Assembly: GCA_033964015.1 (NCBI GenBank)
Contig: JAWWUD010000096.1
Coordinates: forward strand, 248,001 to 312,000
Reading direction: 5' to 3'
Length of the DNA stretch: 64,000 nt
From: Scolanthus callimorphus
Lineage: Eukaryota > Cnidaria > Anthozoa > Actiniaria > Edwardsiidae
The notes below the pieces were generated by a model. It was not told where the DNA came from and made no database searches. It saw only the letters and a list, made by a program, of their open reading frames with translations. Shown piece by piece: positions 55,600 through 64,000 of the stretch. Position numbers and translations under genes: made by a program. The stretch's first letter is position 1. Each line of letters starts with the position of its first letter.

Positions 55600-57212
55600 A
55601 TTCTGTAGTCAAAACTTATAGTCCGACTGCAAATATCGGTGAAAGAACTACCGTGCGATTTTAGGGCCCTCTCCACGATTCCATTATTCAAAGTTTTAAT
55701 TAAGATCTGGTATAACCATATAGGCGGATATCTTGTGACGTCAATGTTTACCTATTTGAAGCAAGAGTGAAAATCAGCAAGCGTAGCGGAGCTACAAAAA
55801 AGGTGTTCTTAATTTCTATAGCGCCTTAAAGCGAATAAAGCGTAATTAGAAAGTTTTACGTTCTTCACTTGAATTATGAGCGCAGTTCAATTTACAGATG
55901 TGGTCTAATGAGCTTCTGTAGTACTGCCACCGGAGAAATTCAAGGCTTTTGAGAAAGCCTCCTCTTTGTTCTTGAAAAATGTTATAACAAATGCTTGAGA
56001 GATCAAATAATAACTATTCCCAAGAACGCTAAAACGTTTTCCTAAAGTTGTGCGAAGTTTGCGTATGGAAAGTGGATATAAGTAGTGTAGTAGGGACCGA
56101 ATTAGCCCGTTTTTTTTAGGGGGAATACAAATGAGCTTTTCGGTTGAATTAATGAGCGTCCCCACGCGGAATTGATAAGCTTGCGGTTTATTGTTGACAC
56201 GTGTTCCTTTCTTTCTTACTGTGGTTGAATTAAAGGAGCTCTTGCACGCTTGCTGGCCACTTCTCTGACAAGAAAATAGCTATCCAATTCCATCCTCTTC
56301 ATAACAGATCAAAACAACCTAGAATTGCATTTGTCTAACAATTGAAAGGTTTTTAAATTAATCTGCAGGATTATTTTGATTACTACGGGCAAATGTACGT
56401 GTGTTTTTTACGGTTACAATTTTATTTATTTTATGTACACGGTGGACGAAAATTTAGAGTACGAGTACCCCTTTTAAAATTAAAATGATCGTCACTTTTG
56501 TAAGCTCTGCGAAGGTTTTTAAAATGAGTGGATTGCTGTGTGGCAAAAGGCTTATTAGCCCACATTTTCTCTCGACATGTTCTATCTAAAGTGAGCATTT
56601 AACTGCGCCGTTACAACTGAATGTACAACCTTCACATTTTCGGAGTAGGCTTCATTGGTTTTCCGCTATTGATATTCAGTGCTGATTATTTTTTGTCTCC
56701 TTCATAACCTAGACACTGCTTAATGCAGGAACAGACTGTAAACAAGGATCCTCATATTCCATTTGCTTAAAGGGAGCCTTTCACGATACAGGCATGCTCC
56801 AGAGCGATCACTGAATCAAAACCAAAACTAATTAGACCAGCCTATCACAAGAATGTGTAAGGCTAAAGCATGGTCCGATGGATCGAGAAGTAGCGAGATT
56901 ATATACTGTTTCCGGGATACGTTGTCACTGGAAATAGCAACAAAACTTGATGCGCTAGTGAGTATGGGTAAAGATTGATTTGAATTTCCGTAAACTATTA
57001 GAGACAAACATGCTTAGAAATGTGCTGGAATTTTATCTATGGTTGCGACAACTGTCTGAATTCAGATCAACAGGAACAGTTTAGATGCCCCCATTATCCT
57101 TTGAGCTTAAAGCTTATAGGCTTTTAGGGTGCCAACGTTTCCTGGAAACGGTATTTAGATTTGTTGTCAGGTTTTTAGCCTTCGCTCGATACTTCTTTGA
57201 TTTGAGAGATGT
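55600..57212. other. Intron without recognised features
   Basis: No lectin-type, EGF or Kazal frame was found. Short frames (for example 55905-56165 minus) have no motifs. Confidence 0.5.
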
Positions 57213-57397
57213 GACAGTCTCGACCCTTTAAATGACGCGACCCTCTCCCCTCGCCCCCAGGGTTTACCTTATCTCTACAGTTTCCAGGATGATACAATGT
57301 AGTTGCGTGACAGTCTCCCTTTAAGTGGCGTGACCCCCTCCCCTCTCCCAGGGTACCTACCTCTACAGCTTCCAGGATGGTACAATGTATGGTTGTT
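57213..57397. repeat. Tandem duplication of the Kazal exon end, period 96 bp
   Basis: GACAGTCTC, CCCTCTCCCC and CTCTACAG(T/C)TTCCAGGATG then (A/G)TACAATGTA occur from 57213 and again from 57309. The right copy covers the real exon end and donor of the Kazal exon; the left copy holds a diverged duplicate with its own GTAAAC donor-like site on the minus strand. Confidence 0.8.
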
Positions 57398-57579
57398 TCT
57401 CGTACGGCACATCTCCAGCTGGAAATGACACTTGTTTCGATACGTTGTACCGTTACTAGCGCACACGTTTTCCTCGTAGCTCGGGCATTTCGTCACGCAA
57501 ACACAGCGAGCGTCGTGAGGACCGAAGGCTTTGCAGACGGCGTAGTAACTGCATTTTACACCAATACAAGGGTCCAAAT
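57361..57579 (-). CDS. Exon: follistatin-like / Kazal module
   Basis: 219 bp, phase 1-1 (acceptor CACATTACAG, donor GTAGGT). It encodes DLDPCIGVKCSYYAVCKAFG, then CVCVTKCPSYEENVCASNGT and YRNKCHFQLEMCRTRN with a final HPGSC. C-P-x-x-x-x-x-V-C-(A/G)-S-N-G-x-T-Y-x-N-x-C is the Kazal signature, preceded by a small follistatin-type EGF. It may inhibit serine proteases or act structurally. It separates the two lectin blocks. Confidence 0.88.
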
Positions 57580-57608
57580 CTGTAATGTGCGACAAACGTT
57601 TCTGTAGC

Positions 57609-57944
57609 TATAGAGTGGATTTCGTATAACTGTGAAAAGTGCCGCAACAAAGTTGTGCCACGCAGCGGCCGCGCAGCGACCGTGTCGCGACTACGCGATT
57701 TCATTGGTAGCGTAATTTCTTGCCGCGATCATGCAATTTGATTGGCCGTCCTTGAATTGTCACACGGCAACTACTTACGTACCGTGACAATGCAATCTGA
57801 TTGGTTTTCCGTGATTATTTTGTCTTGTCGCGAGGCGGGAAAGGCGAGGTTCCGTATCTACACAGCAGGCCAGGTTCCGTGCCGCGACCGTGCCGCGCCG
57901 TGTCGCGACACTTTTCACAGTCACACGAAATACACAATATAGCG
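57609..57944. mobile_element. MITE with ATAGAGTGGATTTCGTATAA ends
   Basis: TATAGAGTGGATTTCGTATA with CTGTGAAAAGTG at the left is inverted at the right (CACTTTTCACAGTCACACGA then AATACACAATATAG). The interior repeats CCGCGACCGTGCCGCG words. Intronic. Confidence 0.7.
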
Positions 57945-58431
57945 CTCACGTTGACTCAAATTAAAAAAAGACATATTGGTCGCACTTTTGAAAGAAAAAG
58001 TGGCAAACCTGATTTATATAGTAACTCTTACTAGCATAAGCCACTACGCATGCGCAGATAGTGGGCTCAAGAAACGGTCAGTGAACCGTCCAAGGTTGTG
58101 TACGGCAGTAGGACGTCCTATTGTCTGTGAAACAATAGAACGAGGAGCAACACAATGTCTTTACCTCGTTCTATTGTTGCACTGAAAATAAGTCCGTTTG
58201 GTCAACGTGAACGAGTGCGAACCGTGGACGACGGCGAGTTTCAACCCAGGGAAGAGGTCTCTTTTCTGTCATTTCCTCGCGACCCTCAGCCAGCGAAATG
58301 CAGAGAAAAGATGCCTCTGGCAGCAGCAGAAGAATATGAAAAAATATGTGAAACACACTTGTTCCAGGATCAGCGAAGTGCGGACAATGTTGAAATAATA
58401 TTAGCTTCAGAATGAAAATACCTCTACTAAC

Positions 58432-58528
58432 CTCCTATGACTATGTAATTGGCCCCGATTATATGTCCTGTTTTATCGTCTTTTGGTAACGACTTCATGC
58501 ACGTACGGAAAGATGATACGTTGACTTC
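58432..58528 (-). CDS. Exon: lectin-like repeat, part e, block 1
   Basis: 97 bp, phase 0 in, phase 1 out (acceptor TATTCATAG, donor GTTAGT). It encodes EVNVSSFRTCMKSLPKDDKT and GANYIVIG. S-F-x-x-C-M-K matches the core of the other repeats. It precedes the Kazal exon, as its counterpart at 49620-49710 precedes the C-type lectin. Confidence 0.7.
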
Positions 58529-58529
58529 C

Positions 58530-59374
58530 TATGAATACAAGCTCACAGAAGTAAAATAATACAATCATGAATTAAACAATTAATCTTTGGGGAGTCAATA
58601 GCTATTAGGCGCAGAAATTCGACAAAACTAAAAGCGCGAGAGGAATCTAGGCTTATAGCCCAGACTCGGATTTCTTATAATAATTATTTTGAAATCTATA
58701 TTTTAGTTCGCACTCTATTACTTTCGTTTCGCTATAACCTGAAACTTCTAGCATCTCAACCAATAAGATAAATAGTACATAAATAGTCTCAAAAGAAAGA
58801 ACATAGGGAATTACGGAAAGTGCAGAAAATATTTTTTTAGATGCAAAACAAAGACTTAGAAATACAAATACAGATAAAGATAAACAAAAGTGAAATAAAC
58901 CGACGTGTCTGCGTCATTCTGACACTATTGTCAACTGGATAATTATGCCAGGAGCTAAGCTAAGTTTACAAAGTTGTATAATAATTAAAGAATAAATTAA
59001 CGATTTAAGAATAAATTAATGATTAAAGAAATACTCTCACGCAGATAGAGTCTGACTGAATGTTAAGACTTGGCTTGAGTTCTAAAATAAAAATCATTTC
59101 GCTAACCAAACCGTCAAATTTGTTCTTTCTGGTTTATTATAGTGTTTTATAAACAGATGATGACTTTTGTCTGTGTCCGTAACTGTAAGAAAAACTGCAA
59201 CACGGAAAGTGAAAAAAATGTTAAGAAGTTAAAAAAAAATGTTATTTATAATCCTTCTCTATGTAGACTGTAAATGTGCCGTTGATTTCGTGTGTGCGTT
59301 CCTTGTGTAAATACAAAATAAAAATGATAAAAATAACAATGATAATAAATCAACCCACTTACGAATCGGGATGA
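58530..59374. other. Intron without recognised features
   Basis: Strongly AT-rich; no exon-like frame or inverted repeat noted. Confidence 0.5.
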
Positions 59375-59630
59375 TAGAGCGGATTTCACATGACTGTCAA
59401 GACTTGTTATGTAATTGCGATTACTTTGCGTTCTCATTGGCTGCTCGTTTTTCTCAGCCAATCAAATTCTGTAGTAAATACAATTGCGTAATTACTTAGT
59501 AATTGGTTCGGCTTGTGATTGGCTGAGAGAAAAGCCATTTAGGAGCAAGTGGTGATTTCTCTCGATTCTGATTGGCTAGTGATTGTTCAATTGCAATTGT
59601 TTTCACGACAGTCATGTGAAAACCGCTCTA
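59375..59630. mobile_element. MITE with TAGAGCGGATTTCACATGAC ends
   Basis: TAGAGCGGATTTCACATGAC then TGTC is inverted at the right (GACAGTCATGTGAAAACCGC then TCTA). Inner ATTGGCTG and CAGCCAAT words also pair. Intronic. Confidence 0.8.
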
Positions 59631-59658
59631 TTGAGGATTTCCACATGTTTGAACATAC

Positions 59659-59778
59659 CTCTGCCCACACACTGATAGCACTGAAAGTTGCTTGTGATGA
59701 TGAGCTTTGGTTGTCATGGTGAAACGCTGAAAGTGACAGCCCCGGGGCTTCGTAAAAAGGATTTGTGAAATTGACAAC
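59659..59778 (-). CDS. Exon: lectin-like repeat, part d, block 1
   Basis: 120 bp, phase 0-0 (acceptor TTTTATTAG, donor GTATGT). It encodes VVNFTNPFYEAPGLSLSAFH and ATFSAISVWAE. F-x-x-P-F-Y-E-A-P and I-S-V-W-A-E mirror the b and d exons elsewhere in the gene. Confidence 0.7.
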
Positions 59779-59929
59779 CTAATAAAACCAAAATATAAAA
59801 GTTTAGCGTTTTGTAGTTCCCTAAGGCCTATGGCAGACGTCGAATTTAGGTTATTCCCCTGTTTTGCACGGCGCACTCTGTTCTGCGCATGGACGCGCTA
59901 TCAATTCGTTCGAAAATGACGTAATCGAG

Positions 59930-60425
59930 CGCGCAACTTACTAAGAAAAAGTCGCTTTTCGGGATATTGCGCGAAGACAAGAATGGGCACCCCAAGTTTA
60001 CCATTTTGATAAGACTACCATTTCCCTGTTATAAAAAAGTTTAAAGAAATTTCAACGACAAGTTTTTGAGCTTTCACCATAAAAAGCACCAGAATTAGGT
60101 TACCAAAGAGTCTCAAATTATCACGAGCTGTGCGCACGTTTTTGCACATTTTCAAGAGTAGCGTCAACACACATAGAAAATTAAAGATTCCAATGTTTCT
60201 TCTAAGTAATGAAGCATCCAACAGTTAACTTGCAAGCGAACTGGATTGCTTCATAAGTGAGCGTTTTATCGCATTTTTCTTGTTTCACATATTCCTTCAC
60301 AAAATAGCCCCCAGGCACTAAAAATGGGGTATGTTTGCGCCATCACACTTTCTAAACGAGCACGGGCACCCCCTTTTTTTTATTTCATATTTTCATTCCT
60401 TATATACTAAATAGTAAATAGACAA
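59930..60425. mobile_element. LINE-like 3' end repeat, copy 2
   Basis: Same ordered blocks as 44840-45505: GATATTGCGCGAAGACAAGA, CATTTTGATAAGACTACCAT, AGAGTAGCGTCAACACACAT and TTTTTCTTGTTTCACAT. Same orientation, another intron of the same gene. Confidence 0.6.
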
Positions 60426-60485
60426 ATTAAGAAAAAAATTATACGACAAGTTTTATATCGGAAGAGGTGGATAACATCCTCCGAG

Positions 60486-60527
60486 ATCTGAATAATTAAC
60501 AATGATTCCTCGAGCCCGAATGGGCTC

Positions 60528-60558
<31 letters not shown>

Positions 60559-60788
60559 ATGGGCTATTGACTTAGAGGCCATGAGGGCGAGAGGAATAAT
60601 TGTTTTAGTCAAATCACACTAGTAGGTCAATTTGTATAACCAAAAACGATTTCTGGTGGTCATTTGCCTTTTTTGGCTTTCAAATCCGACACTTTTCGCT
60701 ACTAGTAGGCTATAACTTATAGCCTACTAGTAGCTCGACCAATCAGAACGCAGCATTGACAATAGACCACTAGTGTGATTTGACTAAT
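60486..60788. mobile_element. Composite palindromic MITE
   Basis: TTAGTCAAATCACACTAGTA is inverted at the right (CACTAGTGTGATTTGACTAA). The left part contains a second palindrome around GAATGGGCTATTGACT and AGTCAATAGCCCAT. Confidence 0.65.
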
Positions 60789-60988
60789 TCTCCATATCAT
60801 ACGAAAGCTGAATTCATTAATTATTTTATTATTCATTCAAACATTTATTTTTTATTCATTAAAAACGAATTATCCAGCTTTACATCTATGAGAGGGCAGG
60901 CCGAGATGGCTAGTATGCCTAGAAGCACGTGACGCAATCATTTTTCAACTTATGCAATCACAAGCCGAGAAGCTGTGTCCCGCCGTAC

Positions 60989-61102
60989 CTTACATATCGC
61001 GTAATTATCGCGTTGGATGGAGGTATCTGGAGCTTTGTTGTCAAACGTAACTTGGTTTGTATGGTTCCAGGGATTTTGTTTATCTTCAAAAGCAAACCAG
61101 AC
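60989..61102 (-). CDS. Exon: lectin-like repeat, part c, block 1
   Basis: 114 bp, phase 0-0 (acceptor TTTTCAAAG, donor GTACGG). It encodes VWFAFEDKQNPWNHTNQVTF and DNYAICK. W-F-A-F and the final C-K match exon 53558-53668. Confidence 0.7.
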
Positions 61103-61389
61103 CTTTGAAAATAATGCAGAATACAATTACAATTACAAAAAAAAACGATCAACAGCATGGTGAAAAACAGCCAACTATACATGGCCCGACACTGCGACCA
61201 TACGTTCACCAATGGCGACTAAATTTAGGGGCTTGGCGACAACAATTTTAGAGCTAGTCGCAAAATGGCACCCCATCCTTCTGAGTTCAGCTGAGATCCA
61301 CGTTTATGTGGCGACTAAATTGTTTGAATTAGTCGCCAATGGTACCTCGCGAAAATAGTTAATGTCGGACCCTGACTTTAGCGGAACTA

Positions 61390-61643
61390 CACTGCTTGTC
61401 GCCTCTTCTTCGGCGAACGTCCGTAAATCGAGGAAATGTTTTTTTTACCCGCGGCGCGCTTCGATTTGTTACGGTGTCGAGTACTCAGGAGAGTACTCGA
61501 CACTTCCGGCGTTTCCCCCCGTGGCGCGTCTCTCCCTCTCCTGAGAAACTCGACACTTGTAAACAGAACGAAGCGCACCGAGGGTAAAAAAAACATTTCC
61601 CTGGATTTACGGACGTTCGCCGAAGAAGGGGCTGCAAGCAGTC
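61390..61643. mobile_element. MITE with CTTCTTCGGCGAACGTCCGT ends
   Basis: CTTCTTCGGCGAACGTCCGT then AAATCGAGGAAATG is inverted at the right (CATTTCCCTGGATTTACGGA then CGTTCGCCGAAG). GTGTCGAGT and ACTCGACAC pair in the middle. Intronic. Confidence 0.8.
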
Positions 61644-62189
61644 TATAGCGGAACTAACTCGTGGCAAATACTACTCTGCTCCCAGAATCCTTCACGTGCT
61701 TTTTCGATCCCTTTCGGTAACCCTTTGCGAACTTTTTGGTAATCCTTTGCGAGACGTGTTCTCAAAACCCGATATTTTTTTCTGTTATCAAGACTCTTCT
61801 TCTTACTTTCTCTCTCCTCGCGAGGACTTCTAAGGTGGTTCCTCGCTTATCTCAGATAAGAAATATTCATACGATCTCCAGCATTTGCTGGCATCTCTTT
61901 CATCAGTGTCCAGGGTTCCTAGAAAGTCAGTTAACACTAACCCACGTCACGTTTAACTGTGGCTATCTCGCGCATGCGTCAATGGCTGTCACCAGAGCCT
62001 CCCCCACGAGGTAACGAGCTGGGAAACTCTCGGTTCGACAATGAATGAAATCAAGAATTTCGGACTAAAATTGCATGCACACTAACCACGAAATTTAAAC
62101 GCTTATTTGTCCATAGAATAGCGTTGACCGACTTTCTAGGAACCGGGCCCAGATCTCTATAAAAAGTCATTGAAGACACTTTATCTTAC

Positions 62190-62357
62190 CGCTTTGATGC
62201 CCTTGTGTGCGCCATCAAACACCACAGTCTCGTGTAAGCAGATATCGAAAGAATATTGTTTTGATCTTGTCTTGGTCCAGATAAAAAGAGCTGAGTTGTG
62301 AGGGTCTTGGTTCGGTCCCACGACAGATACAAACACTCTTGGTGCGGAGGGATATAG
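62190..62357 (-). CDS. Exon: lectin-like repeat, part b, block 1
   Basis: 168 bp, phase 0-0 (acceptor CTATCTACAG, donor GTAAGA). It encodes LYPSAPRVFVSVVGPNQDPH, ALFIWTKTRSKQYSFDICLH and ETVVFDGAHKGIKA. It aligns residue for residue in layout with exon 54572-54739: A-P-R-V-F-V-S, F-x-I-C-L-x-E, F-D-G-x-H. Confidence 0.75.
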
Positions 62358-62876
62358 CTGTAGATAGAAGAGGAAAAGACGAATCAAGGTATTTAGTCTA
62401 TTCAAACAAATAATAATGTTAAAATAAATGTGGCGAACATTTAGTGGTGAATGCGTTCCTTTACGTAGCTGAGTGTCTCTGGTCATAATAAATTCTGTTA
62501 GGAAACACTTAGGTTTTGACCTACACGTTCCAAAGGGACGGACCATGAAATGAAATCTCGAAATTTTACAGAGGTTTGTATGTACAGTGTGGCCCTTAGC
62601 CATATAAACGCCTGTAAAAAAATCAGGAGCGAAGTTACGAGCCCATGAATACGTAACAGGCTACAACCCCCACACTTGGCAATTTGACTACTACTCAGAG
62701 AGATCTTCCCTTTCATCGGTACAATCCAATCAGACAAATACAAAATTACGTCGAATCGGTCTATAGATAGTAGGAAATGAGATTCTACAAATAGAACATT
62801 AATTCTACTCATTGACATTGGCTGCAAACTTAGTAGCAGATTGAGCACTACTCATAGTAACGGACCCTTGCCATAC

Positions 62877-63086
62877 CTTGGTAAGCCTGACGCTCTTGCA
62901 GTTTGTCCCAACAGTGAACTCATCAAAGGACGCCTCCCCATGTTCTAGGTAACTATGGGAACCAAGCAATGCTAGCCAATGAATGTCCGCCGTTGTATCA
63001 TTATAATTCGTACCCACTTCCCTCAGACAAGCGATAAAGCCATTGGCTGTTATCCCAGTAGACCATAAAGCCGCAGGATTGTGCAC
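62877..63086 (-). CDS. Exon: lectin-like repeat, part a, block 1
   Basis: 210 bp, phase 0-0 (acceptor TTTAAAAACAG, donor GTATGG). It encodes VHNPAALWSTGITANGFIAC, LREVGTNYNDTTADIHWLAL and FTVGTNCKSVRLTK. It is the first exon visible; an upstream exon ending in phase 0 must lie beyond the repeat array or outside the window. Confidence 0.72.
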
Positions 63087-63189
63087 CTGTTTTTAAATAA
63101 AGATTGTTTTTTGTAAGATTCAAGTGTTTGTACTGTTTGAGGGCTTTTTAACAAGTTTTGAAATTAATTCAAACTAATGCAGGGAACGG

Positions 63190-64000
63190 AGCACAGTGAG
63201 TATGGAGCAGGAGCTTATCAATAGGAGCACCCATCTACTCCACTAGGTCTAGTCATATGCACAGGGAGCCCATCAACAGGAGCATCCATCTACTCCAAGG
63301 TCTAGCCTAATGCACGAGGAGCCCGTGAACAGGAGCCTCAATCTACTCCACTAGGTCTAGCCCAGGGAGCCCATCAACAGGAGTCTCCATCTACTCCACT
63401 AGGTCTAGCCATATGTACAGGGAGCCCATCAACAGGAGCCTCCATCTACTCCACTATGTCTAGCCATATGTACAGGGAGCCCATCAACAGGAGTCTCCAT
63501 CTACTCCACTAGGTCTAGCCATATACACAGGGAGCTCATCAACAGGAGTCTTCATCTACTCCACTAGGTCTAGCCAAATGCACAGGGAGCTCATCAACAG
63601 GAGCCTCCATCTACTCCACTAGGTCTAGTCATATGCACAGGGAGCCCATCAACAGGAGTCTCCATCTACTCCACTAGGTCTAGCCATATGTACAGGGAGC
63701 CCATCAACAGGAGCACCCATCTACTCCACTAGGTCTAGTCATATGCACAGGGAGCCCATCAACAGGAGCATCCATCTACTCCACTAGGTCTAGTCATATG
63801 CACAGGGAGCCCATCAACAGGAGCATCCATCTACTCCAAGGTCTAGCCTAATGCACGAGGAGCCCATCAACAGGAGCCTCCATCTACTCCACTAGGTCTA
63901 GCCCAGGGAGCCCATCAACAGGAGCCTCCATCTACTCCACTAGGTCTAGCCATATGTACAGGGAGCCCATCAACAGGAGCATCCATCTACTCCACTAGGT
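63190..64000. repeat. Minisatellite B, 55-bp period, about fourteen copies, runs off the window
   Basis: Units read CATCTACTCCACTAGGTCTA then GCCATATG(T/C)ACAGGGAGC and CCATCAACAGGAGCCTC. Some units lack about 10 bp (GGTCTAGCCCAGGGAG). Same unit as 43321-43616 in the opposite orientation. Confidence 0.93.

Larger units (their letters stand above)
41733..63086 (-). other. Large mosaic lectin / Kazal / CTLD / EGF / TLDc gene (span of 18 visible exons)
   Basis: Eighteen minus-strand exons with GT-AG borders and compatible phases assemble into about 3.07 kb of coding sequence (about 1,020 codons), ending at TAG 41733-41735; the 5' end lies beyond the window. Domain order: lectin-like repeats; follistatin/Kazal; lectin-like repeats; C-type lectin; three EGF-CA; TLDc. 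All are extracellular-type modules except TLDc, which is best known from intracellular oxidation-resistance proteins. I infer a secreted or matrix protein recognising carbohydrate. Block boundaries are in phase 1, typical of shuffled extracellular modules. The C-type lectin and TLDc exons each carry an apparent frameshift, so this copy may be a pseudogene. Confidence 0.75.

Noticed and set aside
58155..58415. 86-codon plus-strand frame
   Set aside because: Begins in a small hairpin (CAATAGAACGAG / CTCGTTCTATTG) and has no paralogue, domain or splice context.
63190..64000. Regular direct repeats resembling a CRISPR array
   Set aside because: The whole 55-bp unit repeats with no unique spacers, in an intron-rich animal locus; it is a minisatellite.

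Overview
The window is animal nuclear DNA, most likely from a cnidarian and plausibly a stony coral. This is an inference from the content: intron-rich genes with GT-AG splice sites, a secreted mosaic protein mixing EGF, C-type lectin, Kazal and TLDc modules, a cluster of C2H2 zinc-finger genes, and very dense small inverted-repeat transposons. No rRNA, tRNA, CRISPR array or prokaryotic operon is visible. No species call is possible from the sequence alone.

Layout. 1-27.1 kb holds three related minus-strand C2H2 zinc-finger genes: the N-terminal exon of one at 1-384, a complete main exon at 15671-17287, and another at 25370-27125 whose 3' fingers have decayed. Between them lie nested transposons: TTAA-flanked foldback elements, elements built almost entirely from ATCGAT-like words, and a PIF/Harbinger element (7688-11886) inserted into a broken BEL/Pao integrase region (about 6600-12140). 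27-41 kb is almost gene-free. It holds inverted-repeat elements, a LINE 3' fragment, a larger minus-strand LINE (35.4-37.8 kb) and a 1-kb near-perfect palindrome (39604-40633).

41.7-63.1 kb is one large minus-strand gene, of which I could place 18 exons, about 3.07 kb of coding sequence. Its 5' end lies beyond the window. In protein order the visible part is: lectin-like repeats, follistatin/Kazal module, a second set of lectin-like repeats, C-type lectin domain, three calcium-type EGF domains, and a C-terminal TLDc domain. Module boundaries fall in intron phase 1, as expected of exon shuffling. The C-type lectin and TLDc exons each carry an apparent one-base-type frameshift, so this copy is either decaying or contains consensus errors. 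Its introns contain a LINE nested in a DNA element, several MITEs, and minisatellites; a related minisatellite of the same family starts just upstream of the first visible exon and runs to the window end.

How it fits together: the zinc-finger cluster is a local tandem duplication that includes 3' flank. The lectin/TLDc gene looks like a secreted, carbohydrate-recognising matrix or immune-type protein. Everything else is mobile or repetitive DNA. All domain calls are from motif reading, not database searches.
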